Origin: Paenibacillus cookii
GTDB lineage: Bacteria > Bacillota > Bacilli > Paenibacillales > Paenibacillaceae
Direction of reading: 5' to 3'
DNA: 64,000 nt
Assembly: GCF_018333375.1 (NCBI RefSeq)
Contig: NZ_BORW01000015.1
Coordinates: 45,906 to 109,905 of the forward strand
In this document: one piece after another, positions 1 through 6,921 of the stretch
Layout: each line of letters starts with the position of its first letter
How positions within the stretch are numbered: the first letter of the stretch is position 1
Program-made: the position numbers and the translations under genes
Notes under the pieces: model-generated
What the model saw: only the letters and a program-made list of their open reading frames with translations
Databases searched by the model: none
Told to the model about the DNA's origin: nothing

Positions 1-52
1 TCAGAAGCGTCAGAACGCAAGCGGTAGAAAGGAGCTTCAAAGGCTTTTTCAT
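1..52 (-). CDS. Extracellular solute-binding protein, N-terminus only (partial)
   Basis: Only the first 17 codons lie in the window. The reading MKKPLKLLSTACVLTLL is a basic n-region followed by a hydrophobic core, as in Sec or lipoprotein signal peptides. A GGGGGAA ribosome site precedes the ATG by about eight bases. Two sugar-type permeases lie directly upstream on the same strand, so by gene order this is probably the sugar-binding lipoprotein of that ABC importer. The binding domain is outside the window, so the family is inferred from context only. Confidence 0.6.
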   Translation of the reverse strand, partial: MKKPLKLLSTACVLTLL

Positions 53-100
53 AGGTATTTCCCCCTTATAAATGTTGTTCTTGCGCCGTTTTGAAAATTT

Positions 101-110
101 TTGTATACAA
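101..110. promoter_or_regulatory. Perfect 10-bp palindrome TTGTATACAA, GntR-type operator candidate
   Basis: TTGTATACAA is its own reverse complement and sits about 50 bp upstream of the binding-protein start, in the 176-bp gap after the permease gene. This form resembles operators bound by GntR-family repressors of sugar genes. No regulator gene is visible in the window. It may allow separate control of the binding protein. Confidence 0.35.
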
Positions 111-228
111 GTTGGTGATGATCAGAACGGCGATGTATAAAAGAAAACGTCTTTTCGACGGATTCTCTAAGCAGACGGACCGCTTTTAGCGGAACCTTTT
201 CCCCAATGCTTAGCCTTCGGGCGACGTC

Positions 229-1158
229 TTATCCCTTGACGGCGCCGATCGTCAGGCCGGAAATGAAGTACCGCTGGAAGAACGGGTAAGCAAAAGCTAC
301 AGGGAGCACGATAATGATCGCCACCGCCATCCGCGCGGATTCTTTCGGCATCGTTGCCGCAAGCACCGCGTAGCTGACGCCCATACTGGCGGCATTTTTC
401 GCGAGAGCATCCACGTTGCTCATCAAGTTGTTCAGCAGCGCCTGCAAGGAATACAGATCCTGGTTGTTGATGTACAGCATCGATTGGAACCAGTCATTCC
501 AGTAAGCAAAGCACAGGAACAGTCCGATGGTCGCAATAACCGGCAAGGAAATCGGCAGAACGATCGAGAAGAAAATACGCAGCTGGCCCGCGCCGTCGAT
601 TTCCGCGGATTCGATCAGGCCGTCCGGAATCGTGCTCTTAAAGAACGTTTTGCAAATAATGACGTTGAAGGACGAAACCGCCAGCGGTAAAATCAGCGCC
701 CAAACCGTATCCTTAAGTCCAAGCAAATTGGCGTTGATGTAATAGCTGGAAACCAAACCGCCATTGAAGATCATCGGAATAAATACGATCCAGGTCAGCA
801 GCCCCTTGAGCTTATAATTCGGCCGGGAGATGACGTAGCCCATGGAGGCGGTCAGCAGCACGCCCAGTACCGTGCCCACAATCGTGACCAATACCGATAT
901 GCCGAGCGCACGCAGAATCATCGTCCCTTGCTGTGCTATATAACTGTAGGCATCGCCGGAAAACGCGGTTGGAATGATGTGATATCCCGTCTGACGGATG
1001 GAATCCTCGCTGGATAAGGATATGGAAAGCACAACCAGCATCGGCACCACGCACACTAACGCGAGCAAAATAAAGATGAGATTGAACACGATGTTGACGC
1101 CTTTGCTCGGGCGGTTGAATTTATCCAACCCGCTTTCATAAACCGTTCTTGCTGCCAT
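229..1158 (-). CDS. Carbohydrate ABC transporter permease (LplC/YtcP-like)
   Basis: Inner-membrane subunit of a sugar or oligosaccharide ABC importer, about 309 residues. The sequence shows six hydrophobic segments and the binding-protein-dependent transport loop near residues 190-215 (ESAEIDGAGQLRIFFSIVLP), which contacts the ATPase. The ATG at 1158 is preferred because GGGGG lies eight bases upstream; a GTG three codons earlier overlaps that site. It follows the partner permease by 12 bp and precedes a binding-protein gene. There is no ATPase gene nearby; these LplBC-type systems normally use a shared MsmX ATPase, and such a gene is present at 59.7 kb. The substrate cannot be read from the sequence. 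Confidence 0.9.
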   Translation of the reverse strand: MAARTVYESGLDKFNRPSKGVNIVFNLIFILLALVCVVPMLVVLSISLSSEDSIRQTGYHIIPTAFSGDAYSYIAQQGTMILRALGISVLVTIVGTVLGVLLTASMGYVISRPNYKLKGLLTWIVFIPMIFNGGLVSSYYINANLLGLKDTVWALILPLAVSSFNVIICKTFFKSTIPDGLIESAEIDGAGQLRIFFSIVLPISLPVIATIGLFLCFAYWNDWFQSMLYINNQDLYSLQALLNNLMSNVDALAKNAASMGVSYAVLAATMPKESARMAVAIIIVLPVAFAYPFFQRYFISGLTIGAVKG

Positions 1159-1170
1159 AAAACGCACCCC

Positions 1171-2115
1171 CTACATCATCGCGCTATCCGGATCTATTCT
1201 GCGAACGATCCAGTTTGCCGTTAGAATCGTGATACAACCCAGCACGGATTGCACGAATGCGGCCGCGGAAGCCATGCCGACAGTGGCCGTTTTGAGTTGC
1301 TTATAAACCAATACATCAATGGTGGTGGTCACGTTAAACAAGGAATTCGAATCCCGCGGTACCTGGAAGAACAATCCGAAATCCGTGTAGAAGATGCGGC
1401 CCACGGCCAAGATAAACATCATGACGATCACCAGTTTCATCAACGGTAGGGTAATGAATCGCGTCTGCTGCCAGATGGAAGCGCCATCAATGACGGCCGC
1501 CTCATAGTAGGTTTTATCAATGCCGGTGATTGTCGCCAAGTAAACGACCAGGCCGTAACCTACGCTTTTCCAAACATGCATGAAGATCAAAAGGTAAGGC
1601 CAGTATTTCGACTCCATATACCAGTTGATCGGCTCGCCGCCCATACTAACCAGCATTTGATTGACAATCCCTTTGTCAAAGCTCAAAAATGCCCAGCCTA
1701 CCGCCGAAACGACGACCCATGACAGAAAATAGGGCAAAAACATCATGGTTTGATACACTTTGCCCGCCCTCCGATTGTGCAGCATGCCGACCATCAGGGC
1801 TAAAGCAACGGGGATGACAATGCCAAGGACGATAAAAACGATGTTGTATCCCAGCGTATTTCGAATAATGATCCAGGCATCGTTGGATTTGAACAAAAAT
1901 TCGAAGTTCTTGAACCCTGCCCATGGACTGTTAATGACGTTGCTTAGAAATCCGCCGCTTATTCTAAAGTTCTTAAAGGCGATGATGATGCCGAACATGG
2001 GTAAGAAGCAGAAAAGAATGTACCATATGGTCGTCGGCAGCGCCAAAAGCGTCAGCTCGGCATCTTGCTTGCGCCATCGCGTTCGTAAGCGCTTACCTTT
2101 CGTCTTAGTGCTCAT
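1171..2115 (-). CDS. Carbohydrate ABC transporter permease (LplB/YteP-like)
   Basis: Partner permease of the downstream gene, about 314 residues. It begins with a basic cytoplasmic tail (KTKGKRLRTRWRKQ) and has six membrane spans with the EAA loop EAAVIDGASIWQQTRFITLP around residues 225-245. The start at 2115 has GAGGTG six bases upstream; an in-frame ATG seven codons earlier has AGG directly against it and looks worse. As first gene of the unit it follows a promoter with a cre-like site, so expression is probably repressed by CcpA when good sugars are present. Polysaccharide-breakdown sugars such as rhamnogalacturonan or lipoprotein-linked oligosaccharides are typical for the family, but specificity is unknown here. 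Confidence 0.9.
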   Translation of the reverse strand: MSTKTKGKRLRTRWRKQDAELTLLALPTTIWYILFCFLPMFGIIIAFKNFRISGGFLSNVINSPWAGFKNFEFLFKSNDAWIIIRNTLGYNIVFIVLGIVIPVALALMVGMLHNRRAGKVYQTMMFLPYFLSWVVVSAVGWAFLSFDKGIVNQMLVSMGGEPINWYMESKYWPYLLIFMHVWKSVGYGLVVYLATITGIDKTYYEAAVIDGASIWQQTRFITLPLMKLVIVMMFILAVGRIFYTDFGLFFQVPRDSNSLFNVTTTIDVLVYKQLKTATVGMASAAAFVQSVLGCITILTANWIVRRIDPDSAMM

Positions 2116-2172
2116 GTCTGTCACCTCTTCCGTCATCCTATATTGCTTTGTTGTAAGTCAATTTTATAAGAA

Positions 2173-2216
2173 ATAGAGCGCTTTCATCCAGATAACAAAC
2201 ATGATAAAGTAGTCAA
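2173..2216 (-). promoter_or_regulatory. Promoter with overlapping cre-like site
   Basis: On the minus strand TTGACT (2211-2216) and TATCTG (2189-2194) are separated by 16 bp. Directly downstream, 2173-2186 reads TGAAAGCGCTCTAT, which matches the catabolite-response consensus TGWNANCGNTNWCA except for the last two bases. A cre just after the -10 is the usual place for CcpA repression. HPr and HPr kinase genes elsewhere in the window supply the co-effector pathway. Confidence 0.5.
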
Positions 2217-2246
2217 CAAACGTTAGGTTTTGCAAGGTTCATGGAC

Positions 2247-2295
2247 AAAAAAAGACAACCACCATCGACCTGGAAATCGGTCGACAATGGTTGTC
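2247..2295 (-). terminator. Intrinsic terminator after SLH remnant
   Basis: On the minus strand a 17-bp arm starting GACAACCATTGTCGACC pairs almost fully with GGTCGATGGTGGTTGTC and is followed by seven T. It lies 15 bp past the stop of the SLH-domain remnant, so it was probably that gene's own terminator. Confidence 0.8.
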
Positions 2296-2309
2296 CCGCG
2301 GATATTGAA

Positions 2310-2414
2310 TTATTTATCGATCAGGTCGGTCGCCTTCAGCATTCTTGCGATCAGCACCGTCACCTCTGCGCGCGTCATCGGTGCTTTCGGACTGAGAACC
2401 TCAGGTCCGTTCCA
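2310..2414 (-). pseudogene. C-terminal remnant of an S-layer homology (SLH) domain protein
   Basis: The minus strand encodes about 34 residues ending in a stop, including APMTRAEVTVLIARMLKA, which is the conserved helix of an SLH repeat (T/S-RAE motif). SLH repeats anchor exported proteins to cell-wall polymers. Nothing upstream supplies the rest of a surface protein; the frame runs instead into a fragment of an unrelated helicase. It keeps its own terminator. I read it as a decayed 3' end. Confidence 0.6.
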
Positions 2415-2418
2415 TAAT

Positions 2419-2631
2419 CGCCAGATCCGCCAAAGTGTTTAAGATCGTCTGGGTCCTACCTGTCCCAGGAGGGCCCTCGACAATACTGATGGCGCTTTTT
2501 AAAGCTTGGTCAAGCGCCGTTCTTTGACTCAAATTGTATCTGAATGAATAGGTTCGCTTGTAACAGGCATATCGCTCACTATAGGACGTTTCAAAAGATA
2601 GTGGCTTAAGTACACTGTCCGGATCTAATAG
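2419..2631 (-). pseudogene. Internal fragment of a superfamily I-type DNA/RNA helicase
   Basis: About 71 codons are open on the minus strand and contain NLSQRTALDQALKSAISI followed by EGPPGTGRTQTILN. This is the Q-motif-like segment and Walker A loop of AAA_12-type SF1 helicases, in which the usual sequence is GPPGTGKTQTILN. Here the catalytic lysine is replaced by arginine. There is no start codon with a ribosome site and the frame ends just past the Walker loop, so this is a fragment of a much longer protein and cannot be active. Confidence 0.6.
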
Positions 2632-2671
2632 AAAAAAGGCTGCCCTCCGATTGATTCGGAAAGCGGCCTTT
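2632..2671 (-). terminator. Intrinsic terminator of the SDR gene
   Basis: Minus-strand arms AAAGGCCGCTTTCCGA and TCGGAGGGCAGCCTTT form a long hairpin followed by six T. It begins about 20 bp after the SDR stop codon. Confidence 0.8.
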
Positions 2672-2691
2672 CTTAAAGACTACATATGATG

Positions 2692-3483
2692 TTAAAAAAT
2701 CGTAGGCACCATGCCCCCGTCCATACGGATCGGAGAACCTTTGAATGCGGATGCATAGGGGCTGCAGACAAATGCAACGAGCCTGCCTATTTCAAAAGGC
2801 TTGATAAAACGCTGAATTTCGGATTGGGGCAGGTTTGCAGCCATAAATTTTTTCTCTTTTTCCGAAAATGACATATCATCAGGAAACATACTCTCAATGA
2901 TCTGATATACGTTTTCAGAAAGCGTTGGTCCAGGCATAATCGTATTGGAGGTGACTTCCGTTCCTGCCGTAAGTTTAGATAAGCTTTTGGACAGCGATAG
3001 TAACATGGATTTGGTCACGGCATACTGAGGCATTTGCCCTGATGGCATCACGGCTTCTTCACTTGCAATAAAGATGATTCGTCCATCATTGTTATTCAAC
3101 ATTTTAGGCAAATAAAATTTAGATAATCCGTTCGCAGCCAGGACATTCGTTCGGAAGTATTTTTCCCATATTTCATCGTCAACGTCATCATAAGACATGA
3201 TTTCATAAATCCCCATATTGTTCACCAGAATATCGACGTGGGGATATTTCTCGAGCAAAGCTTCTCTTTGCTGCAAATCCACAATATCGGCCGTTGCATT
3301 CTGAGGAAAGGTATCCGGGAACTCCGACTTCAATTCATTTACGGTTCGTTCTACCTCTTCATGCTTCCGTCCGTTAACGAGGACATTGACGCCTTCTCTT
3401 GCAAGTTCAATGGCAATGGCTTTCCCTATACCTTTCGTCGATCCGGTTACCAAAGCCGTTTTGTTCTTTAATCCCATATCCAT
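2692..3483 (-). CDS. SDR family NAD(P)-dependent oxidoreductase
   Basis: Classical short-chain dehydrogenase of 263 residues, probably a soluble cytoplasmic oxidoreductase. Visible motifs are the Rossmann nucleotide loop TGSTKGIG at 13-20, NNMG at 88-91, Ser141, and the active-site pair Tyr154/Lys158 in YAVTK. The end MDGGMVPT matches the family C-terminus. An AAAGGAG ribosome site precedes the ATG by 11 bases. An AraC-type regulator lies just upstream on the same strand, so it may control this gene. The substrate is not predictable. Length is normal and no damage is seen. Confidence 0.9.
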   Translation of the reverse strand: MDMGLKNKTALVTGSTKGIGKAIAIELAREGVNVLVNGRKHEEVERTVNELKSEFPDTFPQNATADIVDLQQREALLEKYPHVDILVNNMGIYEIMSYDDVDDEIWEKYFRTNVLAANGLSKFYLPKMLNNNDGRIIFIASEEAVMPSGQMPQYAVTKSMLLSLSKSLSKLTAGTEVTSNTIMPGPTLSENVYQIIESMFPDDMSFSEKEKKFMAANLPQSEIQRFIKPFEIGRLVAFVCSPYASAFKGSPIRMDGGMVPTIF

Positions 3484-3688
3484 AACTTAGGTGTCTCCTT
3501 TGTTGTCATTCGCAGCAAGCTGATTAGAAATTATTCTTGGAACATCCTTGTGCTCCGGATAGGGATTATGTTACTTTGTCTGGACCGCCTGGTAACTAGC
3601 GTGAAACGCCGAATTTCTTGTTTAACCCGCCAAATATAATGAAGCCCGGAAAATGCCAGCCATGTTAGGAGCGAGTTAGGCCGGGATT

Positions 3689-4705
3689 TTATGACGTTGG
3701 ATTTGCCCTTAAATATTCGGAACGCCAATTGGAAGGAGTATCGCCTTCCCAAAGGCGAAAGGCGCGGTAAAACGAGTTCTGGTCTTCATATCCAATTAAA
3801 TAAGCCACTTCTTTGATATTAAGCTTGGGTTCTGCCAAGTATTCCCGAGCCTGTTCATGCCGAACCTGTGTCAGCAACCGCTTGAAAGTTGTACCTTCGT
3901 CAGTAAGACGGCGCTGCAAGGTACGCTCGCTCATGCAAAGCTCGTTCGCCACAGCCCGAATGTCCAGGCCCCCTCCGATTAAACTGCGCTTCAGGATCCG
4001 TCTGACGATCTCAGCGATTGAACGGTTGCGATCTTCCTCCAATGATTGGTCCAATACAGGAGTCAAGATCTCCAGCAACTCTTTATTATGCGAAATAAAG
4101 GGGCGATCCAGGTCTCTTCGATGCAGCGTCAATCGGTTAGCGGTTGTTCCCGTTCGGACCGAGCACCCGAAGTATGACTCAAGGGCCGTTACATCCCCCA
4201 TCGGGTGAGAAAATTCTATGGACCGTGCAGTCAAAGGCAAACCGGTGCCCCGTCGACCAAGCTCCAGAAGAAGGGCAAGTGTAGCTCCAACCAACATGGG
4301 CGGTCCGGGTTGCTGTTGCTCTCTGTGCGTCCATTCCAATTCGATCGTACAGGCCTCGCCCTCTTCGGTTATACGCAAGCTTTCCGGAGGGCACAGTTGT
4401 TTGTACCTGGCCATTCGGTAAAGAGCGTCGCGATAATCATGCGCATGATAGGTCGCCAAGACGGGCGGCGGGTACTGTGCCGTTTCAAACACGGTTGCAA
4501 GTTTGATGATTCCAACGGCAATGTCACCAACGAGATCGGCGTAAGCTTGCCAGATTTTAAAATATTGGGCCGCGGTGACGGCAGCCGATTCTGTCATCAT
4601 GCTCAGCGGCAGTTGCGCTTTGCTCGCTACTTCATGCGGGGCAATTCCTAATTGTTGTAGTCCCGCCCAAAATCCCGACGGGAATTTTATACGGTCAGAT
4701 TTCAT
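3689..4705 (-). CDS. AraC family transcriptional regulator with arabinose-binding-like N-domain
   Basis: Transcription factor of 338 residues. Residues 1-190 look like the PF12625 ligand domain (the OruR/ArgR-type branch rather than cupin-type AraC), and residues 235-330 hold the two-helix AraC DNA-binding domain with LCMSERTLQRRLTDEGTTF and the second helix IKEVAYLIGYEDQNSFYRAF. An AAAGGAG site lies nine bases before the ATG. The SDR gene follows 205 bp downstream, a pairing often seen when this regulator type controls a neighbouring oxidoreductase. The ligand is unknown. Confidence 0.88.
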   Translation of the reverse strand: MKSDRIKFPSGFWAGLQQLGIAPHEVASKAQLPLSMMTESAAVTAAQYFKIWQAYADLVGDIAVGIIKLATVFETAQYPPPVLATYHAHDYRDALYRMARYKQLCPPESLRITEEGEACTIELEWTHREQQQPGPPMLVGATLALLLELGRRGTGLPLTARSIEFSHPMGDVTALESYFGCSVRTGTTANRLTLHRRDLDRPFISHNKELLEILTPVLDQSLEEDRNRSIAEIVRRILKRSLIGGGLDIRAVANELCMSERTLQRRLTDEGTTFKRLLTQVRHEQAREYLAEPKLNIKEVAYLIGYEDQNSFYRAFRLWEGDTPSNWRSEYLRANPTS

Positions 4706-4732
4706 AACCTATGACTCCTTTAGATGCGAACC

Positions 4733-4778
4733 TAAAAAAAATAAAAGGTCAGCCAAGATACATCCTGACTGCCCTTTT
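4733..4778 (-). terminator. Intrinsic terminator after ydjO-like gene
   Basis: Minus-strand AAAAGGGCAGTCAGG pairs with CTGACCTTTT and is followed by an A/T-rich run with seven T. It lies about 45 bp past the stop codon of the small zinc-ribbon gene. Confidence 0.7.
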
Positions 4779-4824
4779 ATATAGTTTTTGACGACCATTG
4801 TGGTGTCACCGGCCCTCGCTTGAT

Positions 4825-5040
4825 TCAGTGCTTCGTCTGATTAGGACTTGTATTTTCTAAAACAGGCAGCATTTTCTCGCTTTTCTCCATGAAGGAATGG
4901 CATTGGACACAAATCGGTTGAATCAAAAAAACAAAGTTATCCCTCATCCATCCGTTGCACTTTTCATTCGTGCATGACCATATCGTTGTCATTTCCTCTG
5001 GAAGTAGTTCCATCATCAGTCTTTTCCGTGAATCGTACAA
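4825..5040 (-). CDS. YdjO family cold-inducible small protein
   Basis: A 71-residue protein with a probable zinc ribbon: Cys-X4-Cys in SCTNEKCNGWMRDNF and Cys-X2-Cys in ICVQCHSFM, then the family ending EKMLPVLENTSP. This matches the YdjO group described as cold-induced in Bacillus. I place the start at a TTG (MYDSRKR...) with AGAGGG upstream, because a longer frame would run into the terminator hairpin of the cold-shock gene in front. It lies 80 bp downstream of csp, which fits joint cold response through read-through. Biochemical role unknown. Confidence 0.75.
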   Translation of the reverse strand: MYDSRKRLMMELLPEEMTTIWSCTNEKCNGWMRDNFVFLIQPICVQCHSFMEKSEKMLPVLENTSPNQTKH

Positions 5041-5075
5041 GCAGCATCCCTCTTTCTCTTCTGGAATCATGAGCG

Positions 5076-5108
5076 AAAAAAAGGCCCCGACACGAAGTGC
5101 GGGACCTT
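5076..5108 (-). terminator. Intrinsic terminator of csp
   Basis: Minus-strand AAGGTCCCGCAC, a short loop, and GTGTCGGGGCCTT, followed by seven T. It starts 14 bp after the cold-shock gene and separates it from the ydjO-like gene. Confidence 0.85.
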
Positions 5109-5121
5109 CCAAACTACAGTT

Positions 5122-5322
5122 TTACAGTTTAACGACATTCTCAGCCTGCGGGCCGCGATTGCCTTGAACGACATTAAATTCGACTCTTTGACCTTCGTCC
5201 AAAGATTTGAAGCCGTCGCCAACGATGGCACTGAAGTGCACAAATACGTCGTCTCCGCCTTCAACCTCGATAAAACCAAATCCTTTGTCTGCATTAAACC
5301 ATTTTACTGTTCCTTGTGTCAT
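5122..5322 (-). CDS. Cold-shock protein (CspA/CspB family)
   Basis: A 66-residue single-OB-fold RNA chaperone that binds single-stranded RNA and DNA and melts structure at low temperature. RNP1 (KGFGFI) and RNP2 (VFVHF) are intact. The ATG at 5322 has GGAGG nine bases upstream; an in-frame TTG two codons earlier lies inside the spacer and is less likely. The 5' leader is about 130 nt and carries a long hairpin, as expected for temperature-controlled csp mRNAs. Confidence 0.95.
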   Translation of the reverse strand: MTQGTVKWFNADKGFGFIEVEGGDDVFVHFSAIVGDGFKSLDEGQRVEFNVVQGNRGPQAENVVKL

Positions 5323-5375
5323 GGTCAATTACCTCCATCATTTTATTTTTACATGATCTTTGAATTTAAAAAAAA

Positions 5376-5430
5376 ATCACATATTGTACAAGGCTACATA
5401 ATCAAAATCTAACCCTCTACAATATGTGAT
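5376..5430 (-). promoter_or_regulatory. Long hairpin in the csp 5' leader
   Basis: Two perfect 13-bp arms, ATCACATATTGTA (5376-5388) and TACAATATGTGAT (5418-5430), enclose a 29-nt loop. The structure lies wholly between the csp promoter and start codon, so it would form in the mRNA. No T-run follows, so it is not a terminator; RNA-level control is inferred. Confidence 0.6.
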
Positions 5431-5450
5431 CTCAGGTTCAAATTCTAATA

Positions 5451-5484
5451 AATCAACTATAACACACCTGGAGTTGATTTACAA
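5451..5484 (-). promoter_or_regulatory. csp promoter with flanking inverted repeat
   Basis: TTGTAA (5479-5484) and TATAGT (5456-5461) are exactly 17 bp apart, and the -10 has a TG extension. An 8-bp inverted repeat AATCAACT/AGTTGATT (5451-5458 and 5472-5479) brackets the -10 element and could be an operator. Confidence 0.65.
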
Positions 5485-5620
5485 GTTTGTTTTGAATTTG
5501 TTTCGATTTTATTGCCTTCGCCTCATTCTGAAGTACGACACCGCATAAACTTTCCTGTGTGATGCTTAAAGGCGAAAAACAGCGGCTTGGTAAATCCACG
5601 GTTCGCCAAGTAGTGGTCAT

Positions 5621-5650
5621 AAAAAAAAGAGAGCTTCTAAAGCTCTCTAT
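5621..5650 (-). terminator. Terminator overlapping the end of the sensor-domain gene
   Basis: Minus-strand AGAGAGCTTTAGAAGCTCTCT followed by eight T. The gene's TAG stop (5637-5639) lies in the hairpin loop, so the last codons form one arm. Confidence 0.85.
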
Positions 5651-6485
5651 GGGCTGGCTGCATCATCCCTTGAGAGGGGTGATCCTCTTGGTACTCATAA
5701 TATCGCGACTGAACGGACGCATGTATTTGTTCTTCCATTGGCGGCACTGACGGCTGCTGATATGGCTCATCCACATACATGATTCTGCGCTGAATTTGCA
5801 TGAGCCCATTCACGACGCGCAGCGCGACCCAGAACAGGACAAGGCCAACGCCCACGTACAGCAGATATTGCTGATTATAAGTCCAATCGATATGAAAATA
5901 ACTAAACAAGCTATTCTCTAGAATATCAAGCTGGATTTCATTCATCAGTATGATATGCACGACCGGAAGAGCAATCAATCCGAGTCCCAGCGAAATCACG
6001 GTAACCATAATAACAAAGAATACGATGCCAGTAACAAGTCTTAAGAATACGAGCAGCAGATTTCGAATGAATAGTCCACCCTCGAAACCTCGCACCATTC
6101 GCATAAACCAGTTCTGCCCAGTTTCAGGCTGTTGATGGTAGGAATACGAAACGGAAGGAGCAGGCAAACCTAAAATTTGTCTAATCATGCTTTGTTCAAA
6201 AAGCACAATCCCGTTCAACAGCTTTGCTACGCCAAAGAACAGCGGTATTCCGATAAATATGGGAGTTAATCCGATCGATAATGCTAGTCCTGTTATCGCT
6301 ACTGCAAAATAAATAATCCCTAACGGAAGGGATAGCAATAAATAGAGGATCGTTGCGTAGGTTTTTGGATTAAAAAGGACCCATTTCACCTTACCTGCCC
6401 GTGCCGTGTTCGTCACTTCTGCGTTCAAATTCAAACACCCCTTTTGGCTTCCTGTATCACGTATCAGCGAGTTATTTAAATTCAT
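5637..6485 (-). CDS. Sensor domain-containing membrane protein
   Basis: A 282-residue integral membrane protein resembling the PF13796 'sensor' domain, usually the N-terminal part of actinobacterial and Firmicute histidine kinases. Hydrophobic segments lie around residues 40-90, 140-185 and 210-230, with a reentrant Gly/Leu-rich stretch (ISLGLGLIALPVV). There is no kinase, HTH or other output domain; the C-terminus is a short Gln/Pro/Tyr-rich tail. A two-component/ABC exporter operon lies 440 bp upstream on the same strand, so a role with that system is possible but not shown. The ribosome site AAGGCGG is weakly spaced. Confidence 0.7.
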   Translation of the reverse strand: MNLNNSLIRDTGSQKGCLNLNAEVTNTARAGKVKWVLFNPKTYATILYLLLSLPLGIIYFAVAITGLALSIGLTPIFIGIPLFFGVAKLLNGIVLFEQSMIRQILGLPAPSVSYSYHQQPETGQNWFMRMVRGFEGGLFIRNLLLVFLRLVTGIVFFVIMVTVISLGLGLIALPVVHIILMNEIQLDILENSLFSYFHIDWTYNQQYLLYVGVGLVLFWVALRVVNGLMQIQRRIMYVDEPYQQPSVPPMEEQIHASVQSRYYEYQEDHPSQGMMQPAHREL

Positions 6486-6639
6486 TATAACCGCCTTGTT
6501 GGGCTGACATAACCGTCTTAGGGGGGGTCTGAACCTAGACTTAAGACTAGGAATCGGCCTGGCTCAGATGAACTTATTCACTGGACTATACGGGGGACCT
6601 TCATTAATGCTGATCCTTGAGGACTAAAACCGGGTATGA

Positions 6640-6782
6640 TAGGATAAAAGTAGAAATAAGGACGGATGGCAGTCCGTCCTCAGCACAACCTCTTGAGTGG
6701 GGATTCCCTCCAGGGTAATGCTAGTCCAGAGAAGTAACCCCCGGTTTGCCAACCTTAAAGAGTGGGTTACTTCTTATTTCGG
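6640..6782 (+). ncRNA. Possible antisense RNA of the holin-like toxin
   Basis: Inferred only. Read on the plus strand, 6732-6772 is a hairpin with arms AAGTAACCC and GGGTTACTT followed by CTTATTTC, which could end an RNA transcribed toward the toxin's 3' end. A TTGAGG/TAGGAT pair 18 bp apart near 6618-6647 is a weak candidate promoter. Convergent antisense RNAs covering the toxin 3' end are the rule in txpA/RatA-type loci. Ends are approximate. Confidence 0.3.
6651..6681 (-). terminator. Terminator of the holin-like toxin mRNA
   Basis: GGACGGA and TCCGTCC arms with a six-base loop are followed on the minus strand by a T-rich tail (TTATTTCTACTTTT). It lies about 90 bp past the toxin stop codon, so the mRNA would have a long structured 3' end. 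Confidence 0.6.
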
Positions 6783-6850
6783 TCGATATAGGTCAGTAAC
6801 GCAACGATAAACCCTGCGAATACGATCACATCGGAAAAAGAGAAGTTCAT
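6767..6850 (-). CDS. Putative holin-like toxin, type I toxin-antitoxin
   Basis: A 27-residue ORF: MNFSFSDVIVFAGFIVALLT then YIDRNKK. One hydrophobic helix and a short basic tail ending in Lys-Lys match the small 'putative holin-like toxin' family (TxpA/BsrG/Fst-like membrane toxins). The TAA stop is inside a stem whose arms are AAGTAACCC and GGGTTACTT. No strong Shine-Dalgarno site is visible, which is compatible with RNA-level repression. A stop codon lies just upstream, so it cannot be longer. It sits 72 bp downstream of a response regulator. Activity is inferred from the family only. Confidence 0.6.
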   Translation of the reverse strand: MNFSFSDVIVFAGFIVALLTYIDRNKK

Positions 6851-6921
6851 ATGGACTCAGTAAAATCCTATTAAAATTGACCCGCTTTTTCAGAATTTCT
6901 CAGAGTTCTCCCTAATTCTCC

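Noticed and set aside
144..163. Hairpin with a T-rich tail before the binding-protein gene
   Set aside because: Stem is only four bp; too weak to call a terminator.
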